Assembly: GCF_020905375.1 (NCBI RefSeq)
Contig: NZ_JAJJBU010000003.1
Coordinates: forward strand, 1 to 64,000
Length of the DNA stretch: 64,000 nt
Source: Arthrobacter cryoconiti
GTDB taxonomy: Bacteria; Actinomycetota; Actinomycetes; Actinomycetales; Micrococcaceae
Direction: 5' to 3'
The first letter of the stretch is position 1, and each line of letters begins with the position of its first letter. Both the position numbers and the translations under genes were made by a program. The notes under the pieces were generated by a model that was not told the DNA's origin, did not search any database, and saw only the letters and a list, made by a program, of their open reading frames with translations. Below are positions 17,305 to 26,507 of this stretch, one piece after another.

Positions 17305-18978
17305 TTAGTAGCCGTAGTGGGATCTGGCGAAATCTTCTGTGATGTAGCCGTTGTCGATATCGTTTGTGATGTCTTTGCGCGACCGTTTGGATACGTCACC
17401 AAATCCGCCGCCGCCTCCCACTGCAAGGCGGACGATGTCTCCTGCTTTCACTTTTCGGGCGTTTGCCTTCAACGTCGCAAACTCATCCGTGCGGCCAGGA
17501 TTAATGACCACTTCGGGGCCTTGGGCATCGGACCCTCCGAAGAGGCCCCAAGCTGGAGAAATGGAACGTTCGAACCAGAGGCCCACCGCGCAGTCTGCGA
17601 GGAACTCGTACTCACGCACCACGCCATTGCCACCGCGCCATTGGCCCTGCCCGCCGGAGTTGGGCCGGAATGAGTATTCATTGATCCGGAAGGGGTAGCG
17701 CGTTTCGAGCATTTCAATTGGAAGGTCCTTCAAGGAACCGTTGACGTTGTTGATCATCGCGGATTCGCCGTCGCTACCGCCCCAGGCGCCCCAGCCACCC
17801 AGCGTGGCTTCCATGGTGACAAAGTTGCGGCCAAACCGAGGGTCAAACCCTGCGGTGGTGATGATCATGGAGTCACCATGACTGGCGGCGGTAACCCGTT
17901 CTGGCATGGCGACGGCCATGGCCTTGGAGACCAGATCAATCAAGAGGCCCAGGTGGGAGAAATACCACTGGCAAGGCGCTGGCGCCATGGCTCCAAGGAC
18001 CGACCCTTCCCGAACCTGTGTCGTCATGGGGCGGAAAGATCCGCCATTGGAGTTGGAATGGGGGCTGATGAGAAGTTTGTAACCGACACGCAGCCCGGAG
18101 ACTGCCTGGGCTATCCCGCAGTTCACCGGACCGACCGTCTGGTCCGAGGAGTCCCTGACATCGAAGTCAATAGTGTCGCCGGCCACCGTGATGGTCAATT
18201 TGATCGGAATAGGCATGTCCAGATTGATTCCATCGTTGTCCAGGACGCCCTCGGCCTTGTAGACCCCGTCTGGAATACTGCGCACTGCCTCGCGTTCGAT
18301 CACCTCTGTCTGGCGAAAAATTTCGTCCCTGGCCGCGTTAAGCTGCTCCAGACCGAATCTGCGCACCAATTCTGTGATGCGCGTTTTTCCCATCCGCAGC
18401 GCAGCGATCATGGCGTGCATGTCTCCGATGGTCTGGTAGGGGAAGCGCACATTGGTGCGGATAAGATCCACCACCGAGGTTTCTACACCAGCTTCAAGTA
18501 GCTTTACCGGCCCCATCCTGAAACCTTCTTGGAAAATATCGATCGAGTCCATTGACCCGCCAACATCTTTGGAGCCCATGTCCATCCAGTGGGCACGGGT
18601 CGCAGCGAATCCGACCACGGCGCCGTCGTCGAAGATGGGGGCAAATATGGTCACATCGTTCAGGTGCGTGCCGCCCAAATAGGAGTCATTGAGCACCCAA
18701 ATATCGCCATCTTTCCAAACTTCCCGACCATATTTCTCCTCAACGGCGAGCGAACAGGTCTCCAGGTTCCCCAAAAAGAGGGGAAGCCCTGCGGATTGGC
18801 CCAGAACCCGGTGCTCCGGGTCCAGGAGGGCAACCACGCAATCGCCACCTTCATAGATGATGGGCGAGTAGGCGGAACGGATGAGGGTTGCATTCATGTC
18901 GTCAGCGGCACTTGTCAGTGCATTTCGGATGATTTCTACGGTCACTGGGTCAAGTGTTTTGACTGCCTGAAGTGTCAT
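17305..18978 (-). CDS. hyuB: Hydantoinase B / oxoprolinase beta-type subunit
   Basis: 557 residues, usual length for HyuB. Recognisable blocks are DPVTVEIIRNAL at the start, NDSYLGGTHLNDVTIFAPIF, GFAATRAHWMDMG, INLDMPIPIKLTITV and GGNGVVREYEF with a Gly-rich end (LAVGGGGGFGD). With HyuA it forms an ATP-dependent ring-opening amidohydrolase (N-methylhydantoinase, 5-oxoprolinase or acetone-carboxylase-like family). AAGGAATTGAA precedes the ATG, and hyuA ends nine bases upstream. The exact substrate cannot be read from sequence. Confidence 0.92.
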   Translation of the reverse strand: MTLQAVKTLDPVTVEIIRNALTSAADDMNATLIRSAYSPIIYEGGDCVVALLDPEHRVLGQSAGLPLFLGNLETCSLAVEEKYGREVWKDGDIWVLNDSYLGGTHLNDVTIFAPIFDDGAVVGFAATRAHWMDMGSKDVGGSMDSIDIFQEGFRMGPVKLLEAGVETSVVDLIRTNVRFPYQTIGDMHAMIAALRMGKTRITELVRRFGLEQLNAARDEIFRQTEVIEREAVRSIPDGVYKAEGVLDNDGINLDMPIPIKLTITVAGDTIDFDVRDSSDQTVGPVNCGIAQAVSGLRVGYKLLISPHSNSNGGSFRPMTTQVREGSVLGAMAPAPCQWYFSHLGLLIDLVSKAMAVAMPERVTAASHGDSMIITTAGFDPRFGRNFVTMEATLGGWGAWGGSDGESAMINNVNGSLKDLPIEMLETRYPFRINEYSFRPNSGGQGQWRGGNGVVREYEFLADCAVGLWFERSISPAWGLFGGSDAQGPEVVINPGRTDEFATLKANARKVKAGDIVRLAVGGGGGFGDVSKRSRKDITNDIDNGYITEDFARSHYGY

Positions 18979-18987
18979 TTCAATTCC

Positions 18988-21039
18988 TTAGTTCTCAACT
19001 GCGTCGTCGGTACGGATGACTAGGGATCCAAATTCGTCAACAACCACGGTGAAGCCGGGCGGGACCACCGTCGTTGCGGTTTCTTCGACGATGATGGCGG
19101 GTCCACTGAAAGCGTGGCCAGCCGCCAAATCGTCACGACGGACAACAATTGTCTGATGATTGTCGTGGTCAAAGATCACGGAACGGACCTGGTGTTTGAA
19201 CTTGGCGCTCGTTGCCGACGCAAAGCGAGGTGCGCTCAGAGTACCCAAGTCTCCTTCGGCCTTCGTGCGGAGAGTAACGATTTCGATGGGGGCACCCAGG
19301 TTGGAGTGACCGTAGCGTTCCTTGTACATCACGGAGAATCGGATGCCTAGATCTTCTAAGAAGTTCGGCGACTCGGGCTCTTCTGCAGTGAGCAGCGGAA
19401 CATTGAGGGTGAATTCCTGGGACTCGTAACGGACATCCACGGAGGCGACCGTGGCCCGGCTCTCCGGTGGGACCCCTTCCGAGGCCAATGATTCAAGTCC
19501 ATCCAATTCCATGTCGCGCAGCACGTTGGACATGTCTGCGAAATCGATGTCCTGATCCAGGAAATAATACGGCTCGGAGAAGTCCTTGCGGATATTGGTT
19601 TGCAGCATGCCCCACGCCGAGAATGCGCCTGGGAAGCGGGGAACCACTGTCTCAGGGATACCCAGTTCTTTGGCCAGAAATACCGCGTGCATCGGGCCCG
19701 CACCTCCAAAAGCCACCAAGGAGAAGTCTCTTGGTTCGATGCCTCGGGAGATGGTTATAGTCCGGATGGCCTGCGCCATCTGAGAATTGGCTACATCGCA
19801 AATGCCTTCCGCCATGGCTATGGGATCAAGCCCTAGCTGGTCACCAACGGTCCGCATCGACTCAAGTGCGGCGTCCTTATCCAATGAGACCTGGCCTCCT
19901 GCAAACCAGTCCGGATCGACGCGTCCCAAGACCAAGTTCGCATCCGTCACCGTTGGTTCGGTTCCGCCTCGGCCGTAGCAGGCCGGGCCGGGATTGGCGC
20001 CCGCGGAGCGGGGGCCGACTCGCAGTCCGCCGGCCTCGAGCCAAGCTACGGATCCGCCACCAGCTCCGACGGTATGGATATTGACGACGCTCATCAACAT
20101 TGGCAGACCTTCGAGCATTGCCTCTGTTGCGACGTCGGGCTTGCCGTCAACCACCAGTGAAACGTCGAAGGAAGTCCCGCCCATATCGACGCCGATCAGG
20201 TTCCCTCGTCCTGACGCTTCCGCCAACTCCACGCCACCCATCGCCCCGCCTACGGGCCCCGACAACAACGTCTGAAGGGGTCGTTTGCGAGCCGATTCCG
20301 CGGTGAGTACGCCACCGGAGGACTGCATGATGTGCAGAGGAGCCTCAACACCACGCTGGTCAAGCTTCTTCTCAAGATCGTAGAGATAGTTCCGAACTAC
20401 AGGTCCCGTATAGGCCTCAACGACGGCGGAGGAGGTGCGTTCGTACTCGCGCCATTCCTTGGCGGCCTCGTGTGACAGGGAGACAGTGAAATCCGCACCC
20501 AGCTCCTCGAGTAAAATCTCGCGAGCCCGGAGCTCATGAGAGGGGTTTTTGTAGCTGAAGAGGAACGCGACGGCCACAGCGCCGTAGCCGTCCTCGGCGG
20601 CTCTGCGAGCAGCGCGACGCAAAGCCACCTCGTCTAGTCCCCGGATCTCACGTCCCTGATCGTCCAGACGTCCACCGATCCCGACTACGTCCTTGCGCTC
20701 AGTGAGAGGCTTGGGCTTGCGGTATTGGGCGTTGTAAAGTTCAGTGCGAGGGCCACGGGCAATGTGGTAAACGTCCTCGAGGCCTGCCGTAGCAAGGAGC
20801 AATACCGGGACGCCCCGACGCTCCAAGAACGCGTTCAGCCCTTGGGTCGTGCCATGTACAAGAAAATCAATGTCGGAAAGATTCGGGACGATTGACTCCA
20901 GACCTGCGATCACCCCGGCGCTGAGGTTCCCAGGCGTGGTTGATGCTTTCGCTGCCGAGTACGAACCATCATCTTGGTCGTACGCCACGATGTCCGTAAA
21001 TGTTCCGCCAATGTCCATCGACACTCTATAACGTGTCAT
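18988..21039 (-). CDS. hyuA: Hydantoinase A / oxoprolinase alpha-type subunit
   Basis: 683 residues from the ATG at 21039, chosen because AGGAGAT lies just upstream; a longer frame to 21123 has no such site. Both ASKHA phosphate-binding loops are intact: MDIGGTFTDIV at residues 7-17 and GVDMGGTSFDVSLV in the middle. Also present are LVHGTTQGLNAFLERRG, SSGGVLTAESARKRPLQTL and AVNPGPACYGRGG-like GANPGPACYG. The protein activates the ring amide with ATP for hydrolysis together with HyuB. It is the first gene of an operon that continues through the transporter to the GAF gene. Confidence 0.92.
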   Translation of the reverse strand: MTRYRVSMDIGGTFTDIVAYDQDDGSYSAAKASTTPGNLSAGVIAGLESIVPNLSDIDFLVHGTTQGLNAFLERRGVPVLLLATAGLEDVYHIARGPRTELYNAQYRKPKPLTERKDVVGIGGRLDDQGREIRGLDEVALRRAARRAAEDGYGAVAVAFLFSYKNPSHELRAREILLEELGADFTVSLSHEAAKEWREYERTSSAVVEAYTGPVVRNYLYDLEKKLDQRGVEAPLHIMQSSGGVLTAESARKRPLQTLLSGPVGGAMGGVELAEASGRGNLIGVDMGGTSFDVSLVVDGKPDVATEAMLEGLPMLMSVVNIHTVGAGGGSVAWLEAGGLRVGPRSAGANPGPACYGRGGTEPTVTDANLVLGRVDPDWFAGGQVSLDKDAALESMRTVGDQLGLDPIAMAEGICDVANSQMAQAIRTITISRGIEPRDFSLVAFGGAGPMHAVFLAKELGIPETVVPRFPGAFSAWGMLQTNIRKDFSEPYYFLDQDIDFADMSNVLRDMELDGLESLASEGVPPESRATVASVDVRYESQEFTLNVPLLTAEEPESPNFLEDLGIRFSVMYKERYGHSNLGAPIEIVTLRTKAEGDLGTLSAPRFASATSAKFKHQVRSVIFDHDNHQTIVVRRDDLAAGHAFSGPAIIVEETATTVVPPGFTVVVDEFGSLVIRTDDAVEN

Positions 21040-21355
21040 CCGTATCTCCTTGTTGTTCGACTGAGAACCTGTGTCGGAGATCACGTTACAATTTGCGGTT
21101 TGAATAGAGTGTGCGGTTTGCACAGTCGGGTGGTCGGGAAAAGTGCACTATGCATTGTTTTCTAGCTGGCTGGTATTCCACTTTCAACTCTTTTGGGCAT
21201 AGCGCCTTCTGCCATGACGCTAAACGGGGCGTTTCAAAGCGAGTGGCTGGTTCTACGTTCACCGAGAGTACGATCACGTTAAAGCGATCGGATGCCGCTG
21301 GAGGATTTCCCGCAGCTGGCTTCCCGGTGCAGTGAAAGCTACGAAGGAGCGTCTG
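21040..21355. promoter_or_regulatory. Divergent control region between hyu operon and alcohol dehydrogenase
   Basis: 316 bases without a gene. TGCGGTTTG occurs twice in direct orientation (21094-21102 and 21112-21120), 18 bases apart, near where the hyuA promoter should lie. This spacing of almost two helical turns suits a dimeric activator, for example the PucR protein, but that link is inference. I saw no clear -35/-10 pair. Confidence 0.45.
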
Positions 21356-22498
21356 ATGACTGAGCCGACAATGATGGTAAGCGCCGTTCTGCACACTTCA
21401 GGGGCGGCGCGCCCATACACGGACAGCGGCCCTCTAGTCCTCGAACGCATAACTATCCCAACACCGCGCGCTGGGGAAGTGCTAGTCAAAGTGGAAAGAG
21501 CCAGCCTGTGTCACTCCGATTTATCGGTGATCAACGGCTCCCGGATCCGCCCCTTACCAATGGCATTGGGTCACGAGGCCAGCGGCACCGTGGCAGCTAT
21601 TGGACCGGAGGTTGATGGAGTCGCTGTGGGTGAGCGGGTAGTCCTCGTATTTGTTCCCAGCTGTGGGCACTGCCGGGCCTGTACCTCCGGACGACCGGCG
21701 CTGTGCCACCGTGGAGCTGAATCCAACGGCACAGGCGATCTTCTACACGGGGAAGCACTTTTACGCTCGGCCACCGGAGAACGGATCAACCATCACCTCG
21801 GCGTGTCAGCCTTCTCGGAGTACATAGTGGTCGCCCGGGAGTCAGTTGTGGTGATTGATGATGACGTCCCCTTCGACATCGCTGCAATGTTTGGGTGCGC
21901 GGCACTCACGGGCATCGGTGCTGTGGTCCACACAGCACATGTCACACCGGGCCAGTCGGTCATCGTTTTTGGCCTGGGTGCCGTGGGACTGGCAGCCGTC
22001 ATGGGGGCCGCACAAATTTCTGGAACCACCGTCATTGCCATTGATCCGATTGCCGAAAAACAAGACTTGGCTCTTCGGTGTGGCGCAAACTTCGCAGGCT
22101 TGCCGGAAGACGCAGCGCAACTGGTTGCTGACCACGCCGGAGACGGAGTGGACGTTGCCATAGAAGCGGTGGGCAGTGCAAAGGTCATGGAAATTTGTCT
22201 AGGCTTGTTGACCCGAGGCGGCGCTCTGGTGTCCGTAGGTTTGCCCCACCCAGACCAGAAAATCCAAATCCAGGCACTTCAATTTGCTGGGATGGGAAAG
22301 CGGCTGCTGGGCTCATACATGGGAGATGCTGATCCCGCCCGTGACATTCCCAGCTACATTCAGCTCTGGCGCGATGGGCAACTTCCCATCCAACTACTCC
22401 ACACGGACACGAAACCACTGGCGCAGATCAATGAAGGTCTGGACGCGCTCGCCGACGGCCACGTGGTCCGTCGTCTCTTTAGCTTCGACGCCGTGTAG
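21356..22498 (+). CDS. Zinc-dependent alcohol dehydrogenase (MDR superfamily)
   Basis: 380 residues from ATG 21356, six bases after GAAGGAG; a GTG 24 bases upstream is less likely. Catalytic zinc ligands are in CHSDLSVING and GHEASGTV. The structural zinc site is CGHCRACTSGRPALC. The NAD(P) fold is marked by GLGAVGLAAVMGA. The length and the structural-zinc lobe fit class III-like or long-chain ADHs. It is divergent from hyuA and may act on a product or co-substrate of the same pathway. Confidence 0.9.
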   Translation: MTEPTMMVSAVLHTSGAARPYTDSGPLVLERITIPTPRAGEVLVKVERASLCHSDLSVINGSRIRPLPMALGHEASGTVAAIGPEVDGVAVGERVVLVFVPSCGHCRACTSGRPALCHRGAESNGTGDLLHGEALLRSATGERINHHLGVSAFSEYIVVARESVVVIDDDVPFDIAAMFGCAALTGIGAVVHTAHVTPGQSVIVFGLGAVGLAAVMGAAQISGTTVIAIDPIAEKQDLALRCGANFAGLPEDAAQLVADHAGDGVDVAIEAVGSAKVMEICLGLLTRGGALVSVGLPHPDQKIQIQALQFAGMGKRLLGSYMGDADPARDIPSYIQLWRDGQLPIQLLHTDTKPLAQINEGLDALADGHVVRRLFSFDAV

Positions 22499-22577
22499 GC
22501 GCAGCCACCGAGGATGACTTGGCCGATCCGTGACTAATTGATGACGCGGAAAGCCCAGTATCTTCAATTCAGACACC

Positions 22578-23510
22578 TCACAGGATGAACCACGAGAGTC
22601 TCGGAACCAACTGGCGCGGGGAGTCAAGACTGCGAGGCTGATCGCCAAGTATTGGGGCGGTGGCACCACCAGTGATGCTCACAACTGGCGCCGCGGGGTT
22701 GGTGAGTGTGTTGGTGGTGAGGGTGATTGCGCTGGTGTGGGTGAGGGCGCGGCCGGTGATGTTGGTGTTGGCGCCTAGGGTGATTGCTCCTTGGGCGAGG
22801 ATGGTGCCTGCGAATGTGGAGGATGCGCCGGTTCCTGCTGCGCCGAGGACTTGCCAGAAGACGTTGTTGGCTTGGGCGCCGTTGGTGAGTTGGATGGTGC
22901 TGGCGGCTGCTGTGTTTAGTGCGGCATCGACTTGGAAGATGAAGACGGCGTTGGGGTCCCCGCCTGCGTCGAGTGTCAGTGTTCCTGTTAGGGCGAATGC
23001 GGCTGCTGTGTGATAGACGCCGGGGGTGAGGGTTTTGCCGTTTTGGTCTCCTGCGAAGTTCGGGGCGGTGGGGGTGCGTGCTGCGGCGTCGTTGTAGGCG
23101 GTGAGGGAGTCTGTTTGTGCTTGGGTGGCTGCTGCGTCGCCGGTGTGGGTGGTTCCGGCCACGATGCCTGGGGGGAATCCTACGATTGCGCTCCCTGGGC
23201 CTACTCCGATGTCCCCGCCTACCGACGTCGTGCCGGTGCTGGTGATACCTCCGCCGCCCAAGACCAGATACGAACCGGCAGAACCCAACGCCACCGGTGA
23301 TGTATGTGGCCCTCCGGCGCCCGCCGTGACCGCAATGGTTGCTGTGCTACTTTGCTGCCATTGCGCCGCGGCAATGCCACCTACGCTCAGTAGCATCACT
23401 AAGAAAAACGCTATGATCGCAACTTTGAAACCTGGGAGGCGACGCAGCGTTGATAGCCAGCTCTGTGACTGAGGGGCAGGGGTGCCACCGGGCGATTCCG
23501 TGCTGATCAT
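22578..23510 (-). CDS. Ice-binding family protein (DUF3494), membrane anchored
   Basis: 310 residues. An N-terminal transmembrane or signal-anchor segment (about 30-50, VAIIAFFLVMLLSVGGIAAA) is followed by a complete DUF3494 domain of about 210 residues: ALGSAGSYLVLGGGGITSTG, GDIGVGPGSAIVGFPPG, LTAYNDAAARTPT, LTPGVYHTAAAF, DPNAVFIFQVD, ANNVFWQVLGAA and TILAQGAITLGANTNITGRAL. This beta-solenoid domain binds ice crystals in cold-adapted microbes. The last 30 residues after NPAAPVVSITGG look unlike the family and may be a frame-read tail. GGAAAG precedes the ATG. It stands alone. Not every DUF3494 protein has shown antifreeze activity. Confidence 0.92.
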   Translation of the reverse strand: MISTESPGGTPAPQSQSWLSTLRRLPGFKVAIIAFFLVMLLSVGGIAAAQWQQSSTATIAVTAGAGGPHTSPVALGSAGSYLVLGGGGITSTGTTSVGGDIGVGPGSAIVGFPPGIVAGTTHTGDAAATQAQTDSLTAYNDAAARTPTAPNFAGDQNGKTLTPGVYHTAAAFALTGTLTLDAGGDPNAVFIFQVDAALNTAAASTIQLTNGAQANNVFWQVLGAAGTGASSTFAGTILAQGAITLGANTNITGRALTHTSAITLTTNTLTNPAAPVVSITGGATAPILGDQPRSLDSPRQLVPRLSWFIL

Positions 23511-23742
23511 TGTGGTGCTTTCCGCTTATTAAAGCTCAACCTAATGGTCACTACGGAGCCGCCAACGAACAATTTTTGTTCACGATACGCATGAGTGGTT
23601 GCAACGATACGCTGTTTGGGTCCTGGTGGGAATTACGACTTTTGGGATGTGGGGAAATGGTCTTCTTTGTGACGTACCTGCACCCAGTTCTGGAACTCAA
23701 TCGGCAAGGGACATTCTCTTAAGCTATGGACATTAGCTAAAA

Positions 23743-23751
23743 AGGTAACTA
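23743..23751. promoter_or_regulatory. AGGTAACTA operator-like element over the hydrolase promoter
   Basis: AGGTAACTA lies directly before TAATAT (23750-23755), a plausible -10 box. The gene's ATG is only about eight bases further on, with no ribosome-binding site, so the transcript may be leaderless. The same nine bases occur at the promoter of the second TetR gene (27128-27139). TAGCTA repeats at 23734 and 23755 flank the element. Confidence 0.5.
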
Positions 23752-23762
23752 ATATAGCTACT

Positions 23763-24614
23763 ATGACTTTACGCAAAGAAAACGCACCAAACGCAAACAC
23801 GTCAGTCTCCTCGACTCAGTATCTGGATCGTGAGGAAGGGAAAATTGGCTACGACGTCCAGGGTAGTGGTCCGTTGCTGGTCCTGGTGCCCGGAATGGGA
23901 GAGCTGCGCTCCTCCTACCGGTTTCTGGCTCCCATCCTCTGCCAAGCTGGCTATCGAGTCGCCACGACGGATCTTCGCGGGCACGGTGACAGCGACACCT
24001 CGTTTTCCAGCTATGGGGATGTAGAGACCGCCGGAGACATTAGGGCGCTGATCGAGAAGCTGGGCGGTCCCGCCGTGATCATCGGCAACTCCATGGCCAG
24101 TGGGTCCGGAGTCATTGTCGCGGCCGAGCACCCGGAGCAGGTCACGGCGCTGGTGCTGGTGGGACCCTACGTCCGCAATCCTAAAGTCAACGCCATAATG
24201 TTGGCCCTGTTCAAGGCGATGATGGCACCTCTTTGGGTAGCGAGCGCCTGGAAGGCGTATATGCCGACCCTGTATGCCGGAGCGAAGCCGGTTGACTTCG
24301 CGGATTACCGCGCCGCCGTCTACGCACACCTTCGCCAACCTGCCTATGGCAAAGCGTTCTCTTTGACCACTCAGACCGACCATGCACCTGCCGAGGCGCG
24401 GCTTCCCGAGGTTAGCGCGCCAGTTCTGGTCATCATGGGTGAGAAGGATCCCGACTTTAAAGACCCCGACGCCGAAGCCCGCTGGATCGGTGGCGTCCTG
24501 CACGGCGAAGTAATCATGGTCCCCGACGCCGGCCACTACCCGCAATCTCAGCAGCCAGAGATCACCTCCGCCGCCGTCCTCGGCTTCTTGAAGGCGGTGT
24601 TCCACCGTGCCTAG
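23763..24614 (+). CDS. Alpha/beta-hydrolase
   Basis: 283 residues with a typical alpha/beta-hydrolase core. The oxyanion region is VPGMGELRSSYRF. DLRGHGDSD follows, then the nucleophile elbow IGNSMASGSG with serine as nucleophile, the acid in MGEKDPDF and the histidine in DAGHYPQSQ. Substrate unknown (ester, lactone or peroxide). The downstream TetR gene overlaps by eight bases, so the two are coexpressed and the regulator likely controls the pair. Confidence 0.9.
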   Translation: MTLRKENAPNANTSVSSTQYLDREEGKIGYDVQGSGPLLVLVPGMGELRSSYRFLAPILCQAGYRVATTDLRGHGDSDTSFSSYGDVETAGDIRALIEKLGGPAVIIGNSMASGSGVIVAAEHPEQVTALVLVGPYVRNPKVNAIMLALFKAMMAPLWVASAWKAYMPTLYAGAKPVDFADYRAAVYAHLRQPAYGKAFSLTTQTDHAPAEARLPEVSAPVLVIMGEKDPDFKDPDAEARWIGGVLHGEVIMVPDAGHYPQSQQPEITSAAVLGFLKAVFHRA

Positions 24615-25200
24615 GGTTGGTCTGACGCGAGAACGCGTAGTGGAAGAAGCTGCTGTGCTGGCCGATGAAGTAGGCCTGGGACAACTCACCCTCGCTGCCC
24701 TCGCCGAACGGTTGGGCGTCCGTCAGCCGTCCCTGTATAAACACATCGAGTCTTTGGCGGGATTGCGTCGCAATATCTCCATTCAGGCGAAAGGCGAGCT
24801 GGGAAACGTACTCCTCCGGGCCGCCGTCGGCCGCTCTGGAGCGGACGCCATTCACTCGATGTCCCGCGCCTACCGTACCTGGGCACTTGAGCACCCGGCT
24901 CGCTATGCCGCAGCGCAGATCGTAGCCGGTCCGCATGATGAGGAAGACGCAGCGGCGTCGCTGGCCGCCATTGCGATTATCACTGACGTCCTGATCGCGT
25001 ATGAGCTAGAAGGAGATGACGCCATCGACGCTATTCGGGCGTTTCGCTCCACGCTGCACGGATTTGTCGCTCTTGAGGCAGAGGGTTCTTTTGGTTTGGA
25101 CGTGGACATTGAGCGTAGCTTTGAGCGCATGATCCGAGGTTTCGTAACAGCTCTCACCAACTGGACGGAAACCATCGCCACGCACGACGGCGGTCGCTAA
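24607..25200 (+). CDS. TetR/AcrR-family repressor (WHG-type C-terminal domain)
   Basis: 197 residues. The N-terminal helix-turn-helix is LTLAALAERLGVRQPSLYKHI. The C-terminal ligand domain resembles TetR_C_33 (WHG), with ALEHPARYAAAQ and FRSTLHGFVALEAEGSFG. It is encoded in the same operon as the hydrolase at 23763. It is related to the TetR protein at 26508 (shared L-x-SLY-x-H-ES and H-P-x-R-x-A), and both have AGGTAACTA at their promoters. Confidence 0.9.
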   Translation: MPRVGLTRERVVEEAAVLADEVGLGQLTLAALAERLGVRQPSLYKHIESLAGLRRNISIQAKGELGNVLLRAAVGRSGADAIHSMSRAYRTWALEHPARYAAAQIVAGPHDEEDAAASLAAIAIITDVLIAYELEGDDAIDAIRAFRSTLHGFVALEAEGSFGLDVDIERSFERMIRGFVTALTNWTETIATHDGGR

Positions 25201-25231
25201 GGAAAGATGGGCAGGGGCACGACGGCGGCCA

Positions 25232-26458
25232 TCAGTGTGGTGCCGAGGGCGGCAACCCCGCAGGCGGCAACGCGGCAGGTGACAGCCCAGCAGGTGACAG
25301 TGGCGCATTCGCAGCAAAGGCCAGCCGCGCGAATCGTTCACCCATCAAGCGGTGCGTTGCCTGGTCCGGATGTAAGGCGTCAGGCAGCGGAAGTTCGGCA
25401 TAGTCAGCCTCTCCATAGAGCTCCAACCCGTCAAGGTAGTGCAGCTTCGGATCAGACTTTGAACGCTCGCGAACGATGCGATCCAACTCCTCCCGGATCA
25501 CGCGAAGGGTGAGCTTTCCGCTGGCACTCTCGGCGGGGTCCCCGGTGGCACGGAACCGAAGTTCGCCAGCCGCCAGGGATTCAAGGTCAAAAGCGCCGGG
25601 GCCGGGAGTGTCTTCATGGATCGGGCAATAAATGGCAGACACCAGCAAAAGAGGTGTCTCGGGGTGCCCCTCGCGGATGGTGTCAAGGAAACCGTGGATG
25701 GCCGGGCCCAATGCACGCAAGCGCATCAGATCGAGATTGACCAAGTTGATACCAATTTTCAAGCTGATCACATCCGCCGCCATGTCACGGATGGCGCGGG
25801 CCGTGAACGGATCAAGGAGCGCACTTCCGCCAAAGCCTAAGTTGGTCAGTTCGACGCCACCTAAGCGAGCCGCAATTGCCGGCCAAATCGCCGTCGGCGA
25901 CGTTGCATTTGACCCGTGGCTGATGGAACTACCGTGGTGGACCCAGACGGGTAGTCCCGTGAGCGCAGTGGGCTCCAGGGGAGCGTTGGTGCGCAGGGCA
26001 ATGAGCTCGATTCTTTCGTTATGAGGCAACCATAGCTCGATGTCATGAGTGCCCTCGGGAAGATCATCAAAGCGAATCGTCCATGTGCCATCAGCCACTT
26101 CACTGAGAGTTCCCGTGGCCATGTCGATCGTCGTGGTCTTGCCACCACCGGTCGCCGAGCTGTCGTGTACCTGGCCATCGACAACAAGATCGACGGCCCC
26201 GTCCGGGCGCGGGCGAAGTCCGGAGAACGTGGTTCGTGAGCGTATGAGCTCCAGTTCCAGGGCGCTGGCCCGGCTCCGGAAGGCCAGCCGCACACCTGAG
26301 GGTTGGGACTCTGCCATGAGAAGTTGTGGGTCAGTGGTCTGCGCGCGGGCGCTCGCTGGCAGGCGATGGGGGAGGGTTCCTTGGCCCGTTGTTTCAAGTT
26401 CGACGGCGCCCCTAAAGTAGTCTTCCGGGATAGGCGCTGTAGTGATCCATTTTTCCAT
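25232..26458 (-). CDS. SGNH/GDSL-family hydrolase (esterase)
   Basis: 408 residues. An N-terminal beta-sandwich-like domain of about 170 residues precedes the SGNH hydrolase domain. Block I is VWVHHGSSISHGSN with the catalytic serine, block III is KIGINLVN with the oxyanion asparagine, and block V is DALHPDQATH with the Asp-x-x-His pair. Such two-domain enzymes include acyl and carbohydrate esterases. There is no signal peptide, so it should be cytosolic. The C-terminal 30 residues are an Ala/Pro-rich repeat (SPAGLSPAALPPAGLPP). GAGG lies nine bases before the ATG. The TetR gene 49 bases upstream is in the same direction. Confidence 0.88.
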   Translation of the reverse strand: MEKWITTAPIPEDYFRGAVELETTGQGTLPHRLPASARAQTTDPQLLMAESQPSGVRLAFRSRASALELELIRSRTTFSGLRPRPDGAVDLVVDGQVHDSSATGGGKTTTIDMATGTLSEVADGTWTIRFDDLPEGTHDIELWLPHNERIELIALRTNAPLEPTALTGLPVWVHHGSSISHGSNATSPTAIWPAIAARLGGVELTNLGFGGSALLDPFTARAIRDMAADVISLKIGINLVNLDLMRLRALGPAIHGFLDTIREGHPETPLLLVSAIYCPIHEDTPGPGAFDLESLAAGELRFRATGDPAESASGKLTLRVIREELDRIVRERSKSDPKLHYLDGLELYGEADYAELPLPDALHPDQATHRLMGERFARLAFAANAPLSPAGLSPAALPPAGLPPSAPH

Positions 26459-26507
26459 TGTCAGGGCCTCGTAATTCCTCGTGATTCACAGCGCATATTC
26501 GGTGCAC

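Noticed and set aside
18988-21123. HyuA start at 21123
   Set aside because: The 28 extra residues have no family match; AGGAGAT before ATG 21039 decides the start.
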